From NCBI GenBank assembly GCA_030544235.1, contig CM060463.1, positions 13,512,190 to 13,576,189 of the forward strand: 64,000 nt of DNA, read 5' to 3'. Positions 1-12,900 of this stretch are shown here, in pieces. This stretch comes from Lepturacanthus savala. Taxonomy: Eukaryota > Chordata > Actinopteri > Scombriformes > Trichiuridae. Position 1 is the stretch's first letter. Each line of letters begins with the position of its first letter. A model generated the notes under the pieces. The model was not told the DNA's origin, ran no database searches, and saw nothing but the letters and a program-made list of their open reading frames with translations. The translations under genes were made by a program, and so were the position numbers.

Positions 1-2647
1 CTTGAACATGAATTTTGATGATGTTTCAAGGCTGTCCGAGGTCCTCACACAAGCATCAATTCTCCACAGTAATAGTCCCAGTGCTAACCAGTGTGAGGTC
101 TTTGAAGCTGTTGCACTTGTGTTTACCCTGGGCCAGTCTCTGGTCTTGGTTAAGCCATGAAGCTAAATGAGGAAGGGGCTAAAAACAGACTCCTTTGTGG
201 GGATGGGAGATTAACACAGCAGGCTACTGTGAACTGATTGTATGAGCAGCATGCCTGCTGTGGCCAGCAGCTAAGACCTGCCCAGAAGTCCTGAATTTCA
301 ACCGTCAGCTTGACACGAATGTGATGCCTTTTGTTTTCATTACAAAGACACTTTTATTTGACTGTATGGGAAGAAAATAACAACTGTCCTTTTCAAATAC
401 GTTATACAGGAGGATAACAATCTTAACAAAATACCTATGTACACCTCTATCCATCACCAGACAAAATGTTAAAGGTCCCATATTGTAGATAGTCAGATTT
501 GAATTGTATTTTGAAGGGAGATCTAAGTATTCTATAAATACGGTCCCAAGTTTCCCCACATAGAAATACACATAGCCCGTATTTAGAAACTGTGCCTTGA
601 GTACTTCAGTGAAGTTGTGATGTCACAACTATACAGCCACTGCCCACAGCTATTCAAATCAGCTAATCGGAGGAGGGGCTCGTTAATAATAATGAGAGAG
701 AGAGACACAAAGCTCCCTGTTCTTTCTAGAGCTCCAGAGATAAGCTTGTGAGAGGATAGGTAAAAATATAATGAGATGACTTTTTGGTTCTTAAAACACA
801 AATATATCTTGTTAAAGATATCACAGCTTCAAATAAAATACAGGAAAAGTATGCAATATAGAACCTTTACCTTTTTGTTTCCGAGGTTTCCAAGAGATTG
901 ACCAATGGATGCACCTGGGATGCTCCTGTTTATTTACGAAGGATGAGCTAGCTAGTCTTGTAGCTCTGATGAAGGTCAGTCTTTGTTAAAAACATTCAAG
1001 TTCTCCTCAGCTTAAATTAAATTTGGTTCTTCCATGGACAGTGGAATTGTCATTTGTATGATACTTTTATATAATTTTACTTTGTGTAAAACAAGGTAAA
1101 CATTATTCCTCATGTTGTTGTTGTGAGCATGTTAGCATGCAGATTGCATTTAGCTCTTAGCTTTAGCTACAAAACTGATAGCATGCACCGCTAGCACTCC
1201 TTTTGTTCTTTGTTACTTTAAAAAAATGTAATTATTATAATTTGCTATTATGTTTTACAATTTCACAGAATTGACTGGGGCATTTTTCACTGTAGCTGCC
1301 ATACAGCAATCCAAAATTACCAGTGTTCATGACATGTCATAAAAACGCTCAACTGTTTTACAAATTCTTGTTGAGAACCCTCACATCTAAAAAAAAAAAT
1401 CAAACAAAATCCATGCAACCATGTGCTGTTTCACTAGAAATTCTTTAAAGACGGCTTCTTTTCATCTGAATGACTTCCGTGTGTTTTTCTTGGACTTGCC
1501 TCTTGGCACATGTGGTAGTAGCTCATCCAAGGACACCAAGCACTCAGATGGCTTCCAAAAGCAGATTTTTTTTTTTTTTACATGCACTAAACACCATCAA
1601 AAGCCTCATTCAAAATTTTCTTCATGAGCATGTTGATGGGACTTTACATTGCTTTGTCTGTTCTCCTTTTCATGTCAATTTAAATAACATCAGACATTGA
1701 CCCTAGTCTGTTCCAAATATAAATGAAGTGTATCCTGGCCAGACATGAAACACGCTGTGCATACTCAGGCAGGACATACTAATCATTCCCAGATATGGTT
1801 CAAAAATGCTTTTGATTAGTTTCATTCAACACATCTCTCTTGATCCTCTACAATGTAGTTTAACTCAAAGTCCTATGTTGCAGGAAGAATTCATTGATCC
1901 AAAGTGCACTCATGCTGAAAAGTGTATCACTTTTTTTTCTTATTGTTCCTGATGCTAAAAGACAGGGATTCCAAAGCAGAACAGCCAGGGACAAAACCAA
2001 GCCAAAATAAATATCTGCCCATTAATTTTGAATGTGTTGCCTTTATTCTCAACATGTCTTGGCTGATATTAAAATAGATCAGTGTTATTACAAATAGACG
2101 TTTGGGTTTGAAACGAATGGTCCACATTATAGACACAGCTGGTAGTTGTCACACATCTGAAAGCCATTGATGATCACAAACTCTAAGGTCAAAATGATAG
2201 TCAAAATCATGGGTAGAATAGGTATTACAAATACAGTAAAGATAAAAAGAATGAATAAAAATGAATAATCACTAGACTCTAGATGGTGTGATTTCATAGA
2301 CACTTATGTAATTAGTATTTTTCCTATATATTTTATTGTTCATGAGCCTGAACAGGTCAGTTGAAAGGTCAGCACAATTCTAATTTGAAAAGAAAGTGCA
2401 GCTCACACAAGTTTTTTTTCTTTATTGTGACACCAATAATAACTTGAAATACTAGTTTTAGACACAAAAACACATTTTACAAAAACATGCTTTCTCAGAA
2501 AGTTTGTAAGTAAACCACTATCATCTACGTATGTATTTTTTGATTTATTGTCTTTTTTCCAGCGTCTAACAGTATAGAAACTAAACTAGAAACACTAAGA
2601 CTGCACAAACCTCATCTTATGTCACCCTGTTTCTTTTTGTCCTCCAG
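1..2647. other. 5' flank or first intron of the RhoGEF gene; no exon recognised
   Basis: No coding exon could be supported here. The first recognisable exon of the downstream gene starts at 2648 without an ATG, so an initiator exon should lie upstream, either in this stretch or left of the window. I looked for an ATG next to a splice donor in the right phase and found none convincing; the ATG followed by GTGTGA near 2284 is weak. All open frames here are short and lack family resemblance. The sequence is AT-rich with short A or T runs. Confidence 0.4.
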
Positions 2648-3960
2648 AACCCAGAATCTCTGGACTCGTCCATCCAGAGTGCCCTCTCGGCTCTCTTCCC
2701 GCCTTTCGAGGCCACAGCGCCCATCGTCCTCAGCCAGCTGTTTCGCACCATTGAGGAACGTTACCACGGTGATGCATTGCAGTGCCTGCTGGACTTCCTC
2801 ATCCCCTCCAAACACCTACTGGAAAGTGTCCAACAGGCTGCTTGTGTGAGTATTGACGCATTCATCACTTCTGAGACTCACATTCTTGATCCTTCTCACA
2901 TCTTTTTAAAATCTATAAACTGTACCAGTACAAACAGCAGATCAGTCTGAAACTTTTGCAGTAAGTGCTGCAATTTATCTTTTAGTTAGATTTGCCAGAA
3001 AAACATTTGTGGGGGAGAATAAATCTGCTATTGTGGTGGACAGTAGGGGGCATTGTTTCACACCAGACAGGGACATTGGGAGGACGTAACATCACTAGAA
3101 GTCTATATCTGAAATACACAGAATTCAAAGGTTGATGTAAATATACATACCAAATACAAAAAAAAACTACAATACATAAGAAAGAGGAGGCTGGGTGATA
3201 ATAGCATGAACTGTACTTGATAATACATGTACAAATACGATTATGAGCTACCGCCCAGTGAGTATATACAGTTTGTACAGAATTTATATGTAATATATAT
3301 ATGATAAATGTAAACACAGACAAAGTTTAGACTGATGGCACAGAGTCAGGAATGCAAGTGAGAAAACTCATCTTTTCTTATTATAAATGTCCCGAAAATG
3401 AGAATAATAGGTTTTAAAGTACACACTAATGAGAAAAAAAATAACACTGCATTCTGTCAAACAGTCCATGGTAGATGCCATAGTTTAAAACCATATGCTA
3501 GACCATAGCTAGAAAACCATATGTATTTACAGTATAAACATATAAAACAGAGCTATGCTCAAACTGTGCTGTATTTCCAGGCTGGATACTCTAACGTGGT
3601 TTTCCGCTGCGAGGGGTGGCCTCTATGTCTCCATGACAAAACTGTCATCCAGTTAGCACCCGTCAACCCTTTGTTGCTGCGTCCCGGAGACTTCTATCTA
3701 CAGGTGGAACCTTTTGGTGATCAAGCAGCGCGGATTGTCCTTAAAAGCCTTCTGGAAGAGGGATGTCGTGAAATGGAGGAGACCCCCATCCCTGAGACTT
3801 CTTACCCCTGCATCTTCACTGAGGACTGGCTGCAGGACATAAATGAAGGGCGTCATGGAACTCCTCTGTCGCGATGCTTACTTTGCACTGACCAGGGTGT
3901 AATCAAGTTGCCTTGGGACAAGATAGCCATTCCAGAGTTTTTGAACAAGCCTAAGATCAT
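2648..3960 (+). other. KIAA1755: Conserved N-terminal domain of the KIAA1755/ARHGEF40 family (exons 1-2)
   Basis: Exon 1 (66 codons) and the first ~125 codons of exon 2 form a block shared by KIAA1755, ARHGEF40 and the long form of PLEKHG4B as I remember them. Hallmarks are FPPFEATAP near residue 17, DFLIPSKHLLESVQQAAC at the exon 1 end, EGWPLCLHDK, and NPLLLRPGDFYLQVEP. It ends around LPWDKIAIPEF (about residue 190). The remainder of exon 2, to about residue 584, is a poorly conserved linker with proline-rich stretches (RPPPPVPPG), an acidic DYVDLVDI motif and Cys/His-containing segments such as CCNHCK. No catalytic role is known for this block. Confidence 0.75.
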
Positions 3961-6900
3961 GCCTGCTTATCAGGAAACTCCTCCTGAACCCAAGCACATA
4001 TCACCTCCCTCCCATTATAACTCCTCCACCCTGCCATTGGAGTCATTGATTTCCCCTTCAAAAGACAGGATGTCAGCATCCTTGAGACCTGCGGACTCTT
4101 CCTCCAAACTTGTCAAATTGGAACGTGATAAACGAATCCCAAGGCCATGCCCCAAACCTTTAATTAAACCTGTGGGTTGGGTTTCTCCCACTACCTGGGA
4201 CAGTCGTAACTATCCAGAGATCGAGGGTGATTATGTAGACTTGGTCGATATCACTAAAGGGAAGGAGTTTGTGAGTAAATGTGACGGCCTTCCAATCCCA
4301 CCCAAATCAGTTATGTTCAAACCTGTCAGACCACCGCCACCTGTACCACCTGGGAATAGTGTTTTCTGTGGTCATACCCTTCAGTATGCAGAGGAGCCTT
4401 GTGCACCTTGTAGCCAGAGAAAGCTGGGGCTTGAACCCACTGATCAAGACTTGAAGTGCAGGTACAGAGACTCTTACCTGGCAGCACTGAGAAACCCTGT
4501 CGCCTTTGAGAAGGGGAGCGTAGACCTCCTGGCTGCCCTGGAGGAGGTCGGCCTCTGTGAGGAGGGGGAGTTGAGACACAAAGGGACATTTGAAGCTAAA
4601 AGAGACGAACTTGGAAAATGTTGTAACCACTGTAAAGAACCTACGACAAGTCACGAGCCCGGCCAATACAGACACTGCTGTAAACCATCACCAGCAAACT
4701 TTGCATCTCACCTCAAAGGCCTTCCTATAAGTTCTGACTCAGAAGACATTATGAAGGAATCACCCGTGGTTTTCAAATCAACCCCTGGCTTGAGCTATAG
4801 TCACAAAGTGCAGACAAAACTCATTTCACATCAATTAGGGCACAATGCTAATACAAATCCAGTATCAGATGTAACAATGGAGACCTGTGACAGTGAAATG
4901 AGAGCACAACAGAAGGTGGATGTGGTGAAACCATCAGGGAAGCATAAAGTCAAGCTTAGGTCTCTGTCCACTGTGTCAGAGGATCCTAAAGGGAGCCCAC
5001 TTCTTTATAAACTCAGTAATAGGAGCCACAGTGATATTTGTCCTGAAACAATAAGCAATATAATTCAGTGTAAAAAAGATGAACTGTTGGACCAGGTGAC
5101 TCCTAAGGTGGAAAGAAGAAAGTCCCCTAAAAAAGGTAAGTAGAGTCAGCAAGTTAACTTTTTTGAGGCCTTTTATTCTCTATAGATGCTGTTAATCCCC
5201 ACCCACACACTAAAAGATTTGTACATTATTATCATTAGCGCACACACAGCCATTTATCATGGTGTGTTTCTCAATCCTTGAAGGGCCACTGAACATTCAT
5301 GGCAAACAGGGTGATTGAAACACAACCGTGACCTCGCGTGCTCAAGGGAACTTGCTCCACTGAGGGTCAAAGGTCATAAAGGCTCTTTTAGAATGAAAGT
5401 TCAAGGTCAAAGATCAGGCCTGGGGAAGTATGTTCCTCAAGGGATTCTCCCACTGTGGCCTGGGATCTCTGTCAGTATGGCTGCAGTCACGTCACTCCCA
5501 TTACAGAGGGAGTGAACGGAAATAGCATGCTGCACCCCAGTGAAAGGGAGGTCTTGAACCCACCGGAGAGTAAAAAGAAAAGCAGAACATTCTTTTAATG
5601 TAGAAAGACAGCATAACATGCAAGAAGGAGGATTCTTTGTACCCTGCACCCACTGGCATGCACCCTCATGCCATGAAAGGGGTATGCTGAGATCTTGACT
5701 GGAGACATGCTTGTCATGGATTATTAAAGTGGCAAAGAGTAAGAGAGCACAGGCGAGGCTTTGTTGGCTCTAAGGACAGGCCAATTAGGATGTCTGAAAT
5801 CAAAGCCAGGCATAGTAACTGTTCAGAGTTTTATTACAGAGACCATGTCCATGGTTTAAAGGCTGTCTGTATACAGCTCTGAGTGCTAGGTCTATGTTGT
5901 AGTATAAAGACCAGAGGCTACTGAACATGATTTTTTTTTAAGTTGGTGGTTTATAGGAAATAGCCTTAATATACAGTATGGTTGTTGTTTTCATTGAAAA
6001 TACAATAATGTTTGTGTTTACTGACAGACTCCCACTTAAACAGAAGTGAAACATCCTTCACCACAGATGGACCAGACTCAAAGACAGACAAGTCATCTTC
6101 TCAACTTGCTTCAACCACTTCTGACAATCCTCAGTCTCCACGAGCCCAAGAATCCATATTCAAAAGCATCAGTGGTCTGCTTGAACTGGGCATCATTTGT
6201 TTACCAGGTACTGGCAAGTCTGGCATCTGTAGTCATTTATGAACATTATTCTATTTTGTATAAAAAAACCTTTGCACCCAAATGATTGCATCTCACAATC
6301 TCCCTCTTATGTGACTGCATAGATAAAACACTGACATAGCTCCTAAAAAAGTTAGAGTGACTATCCTGTGAACTTAAGTACTCGTTTGTGACCCCAGTGA
6401 ATGACCAGGTGTTTAAATATTTTGAACTTCCAGCAAGTCACTAGAGCCAAAGTGTCCAAAAGACTTCAAATTCAAACAATTATACGTTCTTTGTTGTCTT
6501 TTTTTCTGACCTGCTCACCTCCAGGCAGCAGAGACAGGACAGGCAGAGCCGTGGTGGAGGTCCATGGTGACCGGAACGAGTGGATGTCCCCTCCTGTATC
6601 AGCCCAGAATCTCTGCGAGTTACTGCTTTACTTACACTCCATACCGAGGTATGTGTATTAAAACAAAACAAAAACGACCACATAATGAGTTTTGTTCATA
6701 CTTGAAGGGAAGCCCTACCCTCATCAAGAATGGAGTGGTGTTCTCATTAGTTTACCAGGAATGTTATGGCCTGCTAGAATGAAAATCTGCATGTGTTAAA
6801 ACATGTGCAAACTCATAGCACATGCAAATGAATGAAATGAACTGATCCACTAAAGGTGCACAATGATTATTGTGTCTTTTAAATGTGCAAAATCCAGTTA

Positions 6901-9900
6901 GTACTTTTGACTCAGTGAATATGCACACATGCTAGTGTGCAAAATACCGTAAAGAGAAAGTAGATTATTGTAGCACATTGACTGTGATCTACCAAGCGGT
7001 TAAAGCAAATTTATGTGATGGAGACTGCATCTGAATTGATTCGTTTTAAGGAAAGGTGCAAACAGAAAGCAGTGCATGGCCGTTCATTGTGTTTAAATTC
7101 ATCAAAAACAACTCCATTCTGCTACAGTATAACCACACATACTTCTACATGCCCCAGACTGGTTATTATAGCTTCATATTCACTATTGTTATAAAGGAGA
7201 TGTCTGGTTTGCTGTTTGTTGCAGCTAAAGTTACAGCTAAAGTTTCCAACTTTAGCTGTAACATTAATTATATAACTGTGATCATGTGCAAGGTGAAATA
7301 CATTACTTTTGCTAAAATAGCATATGTCCAATTTAATCATATAAAAAACTTTATATGTAAATGTTTCTATTTCTATTGTTATAGTACATGCAAATAGATG
7401 CAAACAACTCCTCTACTGCGTTTGCAGATTTGTGGTGATGTGTGTTCATGTTGTCATGCTCTGAACCATCCAGACATATCCTAAAGAAAAGCTTTTTTTT
7501 TTGCAAAGGAAAAGGCATAACAGTTGCCTGTCCATATGCTTCTTCTTCTTTTTTAAACCATTTAAACACAGAGAAATGTAATTTAAATGCTGCTGTCTCC
7601 ACCACATTTCCACCTGTTCCATTTTCACAATAATCTTTGTCGATTTCCAGTAAAATGTCCATCAACTGCAAGTGCAATCTCTGCGCACGCAATTTAGTTC
7701 CCTCTTTTATTGGATCAGGCCCTTGGTGTACAGTTTGTGTCTTGTGGTATGTAATAAAACACATGTCCACAAGGGGGCAGTATCATACAATTTTAAAAAT
7801 GCATTTACAGGGGTCAGAGTACTTTTGCTGGTATCCAGTTGGAGTGATCCCTGGCAGCTGCTCCCTTGAATAGTAACTGTTTTATATATTTAATGTGAAA
7901 TCACAACTTTATCAACTAAACTGTTTTCCTAATATGTAGTGCTTTAAAGTCAGGAGTAACACTGACCTATGTGGACCCACTGCAAAAATGTTGTCTCCTC
8001 ACATTCAAAGGTCTACAAGCAAACACTTCAATGGTGTCATTTTTTCTTCACAGTGGGTTTAACGGAGTCTTTGAAGTTCAAACAGCTATTTTACCAGATA
8101 GCGGGCCTTCCTCTGTCCCACAGTAAAAAGCCATACCACAACAGTCTCTAGCCAGGCCGGCTGCCAACTGTCTGGTATGCCGCGCTTTGCTAGAATTAGC
8201 AGTCATGTCTGATGTAGACTCACTGAACGGTAACCCGAGAAGAGGCCATTAAGAGGGTTGTGTGAAAGCATCAAAGTGTGGAATGAGATGTATGAAGAAG
8301 AAAGTGTGTGTGTTTGTGTGAGATGTCACAAAGACACAGACAGAGAAATTGATGATTTCAGAAGTGGGATGAGTAAGGTCTAAAAGCTTTTTTTTTATCA
8401 CATAAAGACCACTGTGATGAAGTGAGCAAGTTCTAATGTGCTCTAACATGACTCATTGTTTTGGCAGGAAAGATGTTCGAGAGCTGGGATTGACTTTGGT
8501 AATCAACGGCAGGAAGAAGGCTCCTCCGCCTCACCTCTACAAAGCCCTGCTGATGGCACAGGTTAAGACAACAAACCTGCACACACAGGCCAGAGTGAAC
8601 AACGAACATGAGTCTTCAGCTAAAACACACGTAGTGAAGACATGAAGACAGTGAAGACATGCACTAGAAAGAAAGGGTTAATGCAGGTTAAATGTACATC
8701 TAACGCTCTTTTTTGCAACACAGGTTACATCCTGGACTTGAACCAAAAAGGGCTGCAAATGCTTGGCACGCATAGTAACCATTAAGCTACGGAACTCCTA
8801 CAGATCCTTACCCTTGCAAAATGAATCCCAGATGTGAATTCTCAGAGCAAAATGCACTACTTATGTTGAGTCTGAACACAGTCAGGCTTGATTTGGGCTT
8901 TAACCTATTGGCTTCTTATTACAGGAACAAGCTCTGCATGCGGTCCACAGTGTTGTGATGCTGGTGGATAAAGACACGTCTCCACGTCCTGAGAAACAGC
9001 CTGGGCTGCAGGTGAGAAATGAGCATTCTATCATTTTATTCTCATTTCACACTATCGATGCATCTTCCTCTCTGTCTGACCATGCATTTTTTTCTGCAAG
9101 ATGGACATGGTGATGTCTATGAAAGCCCTCAACAAGACAGTGGAAGCATCCCAGCTGACTGCTGATCTGGGTGGGACCTTCTCTTATAGCCATCCAGACT
9201 GGCTGCAGTTCCATCAGGTACTGAACATTCACTATGTGCAGCACAGCTGCAGCTGTGTAATCACATCCCACAATTGCTTTGGAGTTTCCCATATATTGAG
9301 CGGAGACCACAGTTAACCCACTAGGGATAACTCATTAGCCATACACCCACTCAAAACATTCATCATCTGTTGTTTTCTATGGTACATTAAACTTTGACCT
9401 TTGAACAGAGGGAAGGTATGGTTCTAAGGAAAAAGGATTATCTGAATTTACAAGAAAGCCCTGAATGTTGGGAGGAAACAGATATTTTGGATTCGTCATG
9501 CAACATTTATCAGTATATACTCCCTTACTGGAACAGATCCAGTATGTGGTCCTCCTCATTCTCTGCATTCCCTTTGTTAACTAATCTTTGGCTAGGTTAC
9601 ATAAAATATGCCCTGTCCCTCAAACACTCTGATTCCACCACTCATTACCTGCAATTGCTTGCAGCTCACGGCTAATACAAACAAATCCATAACTGGCTCT
9701 ACAAAATGAACTTCAAGAGTTCATTATGCATCATGTTTGTGTTTACCTCTGCTATGAAATGATCTACTTTCAGAGACTGGTTTCTTTCATGACTGACCTG
9801 CGAGAGGCAGATAGTTTGCTGCAGAAGGCCATCAAGAAAGTGGACGGCAGTAAGAGTTTGGACAACTCCAAGGTAAAAGGCACATGTTCATCCTGTGCAA

Positions 9901-12900
9901 TTAGTAGAAATACGTAATTAGTAGACATTTCTGATGAGGTCATTAATGCTGACTTCCATGGCTGCCGCAGGACGTGCAGATATGCATTCAGGAACAGAGA
10001 GCTTTAATGAAAGAGGTGCTGGAGGACACTCGACTGGTCACCCTGCAGAGGGAAGGAGGGGCTGTACTAGCCAGGATGAGGAGAGAGGACTTTAAATTTC
10101 CACAATCTGAGGACTACAGGTACCAGATAATAATGAATGAATTGTGATGGTTTTAAAGTAAATATCTACTTATCTCTCTGCACAACCTAAACTGATCAGT
10201 TGTTGTTTTAAAAGATATTTTTTTTAAATATAACAACTTTTTCAACTATCTTAAATAAAATGTTCAAAGCAGATGGATTTTTTTTAAGGCCACCGATTTG
10301 TAAACATGCTCCCTAAAATTTTTAACAACATTTTTAAATACAAATGTTAATCCTATATGTACATTCATGAAAATGTTATATGTCATATATGTAATTATGC
10401 TGGAATCACATATATGACATGTATTCTAATGCCATATTTGTCCAAATACTAAATTGGAACAGCAACTCAACTCACATATGTTAAACAATTCATAGGTGTC
10501 ATTTTGTAATAAATGTAATTTTTACCAACTATAGCTTCATATACTACATGTATTCCACAATTATGTAACATGCGTCTGTTGCACATATGTGTTAAATAAA
10601 TGTTGCTTTTATATGTCACATATATGCCAAGGTCGCATATGAATTTATACAAAATTAAAACTTAACTGTCAATCTGCTGGCATGTTTTATAAATCCATGG
10701 AATATGAGGGGATGGATTATTTACTTCAAAAAAGATTTCCAAGCCAATAGAACAGCTTTACATATGGATCTTTTTTTTTTCTCTCATCTGACCCCAGGGC
10801 GGCTCTGGAGATATTAATTAATCTGAAAATATCTAAATTTGCATGTTAATGTTTCAGTATCAGTGTTCGTTGTCTCCCTGCAGAGATACTCTAGAGTCAG
10901 TGACAAGTCTGTATAACCAAGTGGAGGAGAAGCTCCACACGCTGGTGATGAGATCAAATGAGTCACTGCAGCACCTGGAGTTTGTCTTCAAGCTCAGAGA
11001 GATGGAGGCCAAAATCAGCACGGTACGACCAGTTCTTTCAAGTCTGAAAAAAAAAAAAAATACATGATATACAGTTATATCACACTCACCATTTCCCAAG
11101 CTAAAAATCAACATTCTGCTTTCAGGCTGGGATATGGTTTAATTCAGAAGGTGAACAGAGACTGAAAGACTCTTATACAAGAGATGATTCCCTGGTGTGC
11201 ACTGAGAAGGCTTTGCAGAACTTTGATCTGTTTCTCACTCAGTCTAAGGTATAACTTACTTTGATCTGTTTCTCACACAGTCTCAGTATTACAGTATTTC
11301 TTCCCCTTAAATCCCTGTTAGAGTGTAACAGGGATTTAAGGGGAAGAAAATTAACCTTATTAGGTCGTTATGTATGACTAAACAAAGCTTAACCAAACGA
11401 ACTCTTCATGTTTAAATGCCAACATTTTTCTTGTGTTCTCTTGGAAAATATGCAAACGACTGCCCTGATAGCAGTAAATGGTAGAAGAATTTAGAGAGAG
11501 GAGGAAGTTGAAACAAATTACATTTGACATTATCATTTATCACAGGAGAAACAACAGTGCGCATTGGCCCTTGTGATGGAGGCTGAAAAGATTCTGGGCA
11601 CCGGTGACTCCAGTCCTGCAACAGATATTTTTCGGACTTTAGTCAGCACTTTCAAGTCCAATGTGGATAACTTTATGTTGCGGGCAGAACAGAGGTACAA
11701 AGAACTGGACACATTGGTGCATGTGTACCGCTTCTGTGATCAGGTTTGTGTTTTATCCTAATTTCTACTAAAATGTCTGGCTTCCTTCACTCACTGTACC
11801 TCTTTTTTATTTCTGCTGATAGCCTTTAAATCCAAAACGATAAATTCTCCTCTCCCATGCCAGGCATCTTCCACGGCCAAAGAAAGCAGTCATTTTTTGG
11901 AGCAGGTAGAGTTGGGATGTTACTCGGCTCAGGCATGTCTCAAGACACATCAGATGTATGTCGACAGATTAGGTGACGAATTCTCTAACCCACGCTTCCA
12001 AGCTCTAAAAGCTAAGGTCTGTGCTATGAGATCAGGGGCCTCAGGGGTGATGGGTGTGTGGAATGCAGCCTGGGTCCAGTGCCAAGAAGCCAGGCAGCGC
12101 CTTGAAGAGATGCAGAAGAAGAATAAATGCATAGATAAGAACCAGAGCGAGCAGGCTACACTTTTAAACACTCAAGGGGATGTTGAACGAACGGAGAAGA
12201 AGGAGGACAGAATTGAGGTGGGAGAGGCTGCCTGCTCCCTGACCCAGCAGCCATCCACTCAGGGAATATCAAGTGAAAGCACCTCCGATGCATGCTTCAA
12301 CCACCATTTAAAACCCAACTTGAAAGGGAGTGACAAGGGAGAATCCAAAGTGCTGCAGTTACCCGAAGCACCAGTTAAAAAAGGGAAAATAACCTCTACT
12401 TTTCCACAAAACAGCGATTGTCATCTCGAAACCAAACGGAAGCCAAGAGAGCACCGTAGTGAGGCAGATCTGAGGAGCACAGACTCAGTTGAAAGGGCTG
12501 ATAATTTTCCATTGCACCAACCCGTAGGCCGATCCCTAAGCGAGGGATCCCCTGTGAGCTCTCATTTAACGTTCGCTTCTGGTTTTTCACCTTTAAATGA
12601 AAGACACAAACACTGTCAGAGCAAAACACAGCCACTGGATCATAATCTGCAGCCCCTCCAAAATCAGCCGACTTCCACTTGCAAGCTTTTGACATCCAAG
12701 TCAGAAAGAGACAGTAATGAAGAGGAGGGTGGTTCCACTGAAGGATGCATTGTCTCCACCCAGGACCCTAAATCTCTAGGGATCCCAGAGACTTTACTCA
12801 ATTCAACAGAAAACAACAGTGCCAATATTTTGTAAGTAGCGCCTCCACCCTCTTTTGTAACCTACAGCTCAGCAATATTCTGCAATTTATTGAAACATAT

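Larger units (their letters stand above)
6028..9217 (+). other. KIAA1755: CRAL-TRIO-like segment (exons 3-7)
   Basis: Exons 3-7 encode about residues 585-785. ISGLLELGIICLPG, GRAVVEV, LCELLLYLHSIPR and LGLTLVINGRK follow the pattern of the Sec14/CRAL-TRIO-like region of PLEKHG4. Exons 6-7 contribute HSVVMLVDKD, then the D-L-G-G...S-H-P-D-W-L-Q-F motif that closes this region in PLEKHG4. In this family the segment is thought to be a degenerate lipid-binding fold; whether it binds lipid is unknown. Phases: exon 3 ends phase 1, exon 4 phase 2, exons 5-7 phase 0. Confidence 0.6.
9774..11743 (+). other. KIAA1755: Spectrin-like helical region (exons 8-12)
   Basis: Exons 8-12 encode about residues 786-1021, nearly all predicted-helix composition: charged heptad-like runs with few prolines, such as FMTDLREADSLLQKAIKKV, YNQVEEKLHTLVMRSNESL and NVDNFMLRAEQRYKELDTL. 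The corresponding region of PLEKHG4 is described as spectrin-repeat-like. Exon 13 (11864-12831) continues the helical region for about 80 residues, with WNAAWVQCQEARQRLEEMQKK. It then becomes a long polar, serine-rich linker of about 240 residues before the DH domain. Confidence 0.6.

Noticed and set aside
2619..2849. ATG at 2619 as the start of the RhoGEF
   Set aside because: It is in a different frame from the family sequence and lies upstream of the CCTCCAG acceptor at 2641-2647.
4307..4675. 122-codon minus-strand ORF opposite the RhoGEF large exon
   Set aside because: Shadow of the real plus-strand coding exon, without independent features.
7351..7770. 139-codon minus-strand ORF in RhoGEF intron 4
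   Set aside because: Lysine runs come from A/T tracts; no family motif and no splice signals linking it to anything.
12396..12695. Minus-strand ORF opposite RhoGEF exon 13
   Set aside because: Antisense shadow of a long coding exon.
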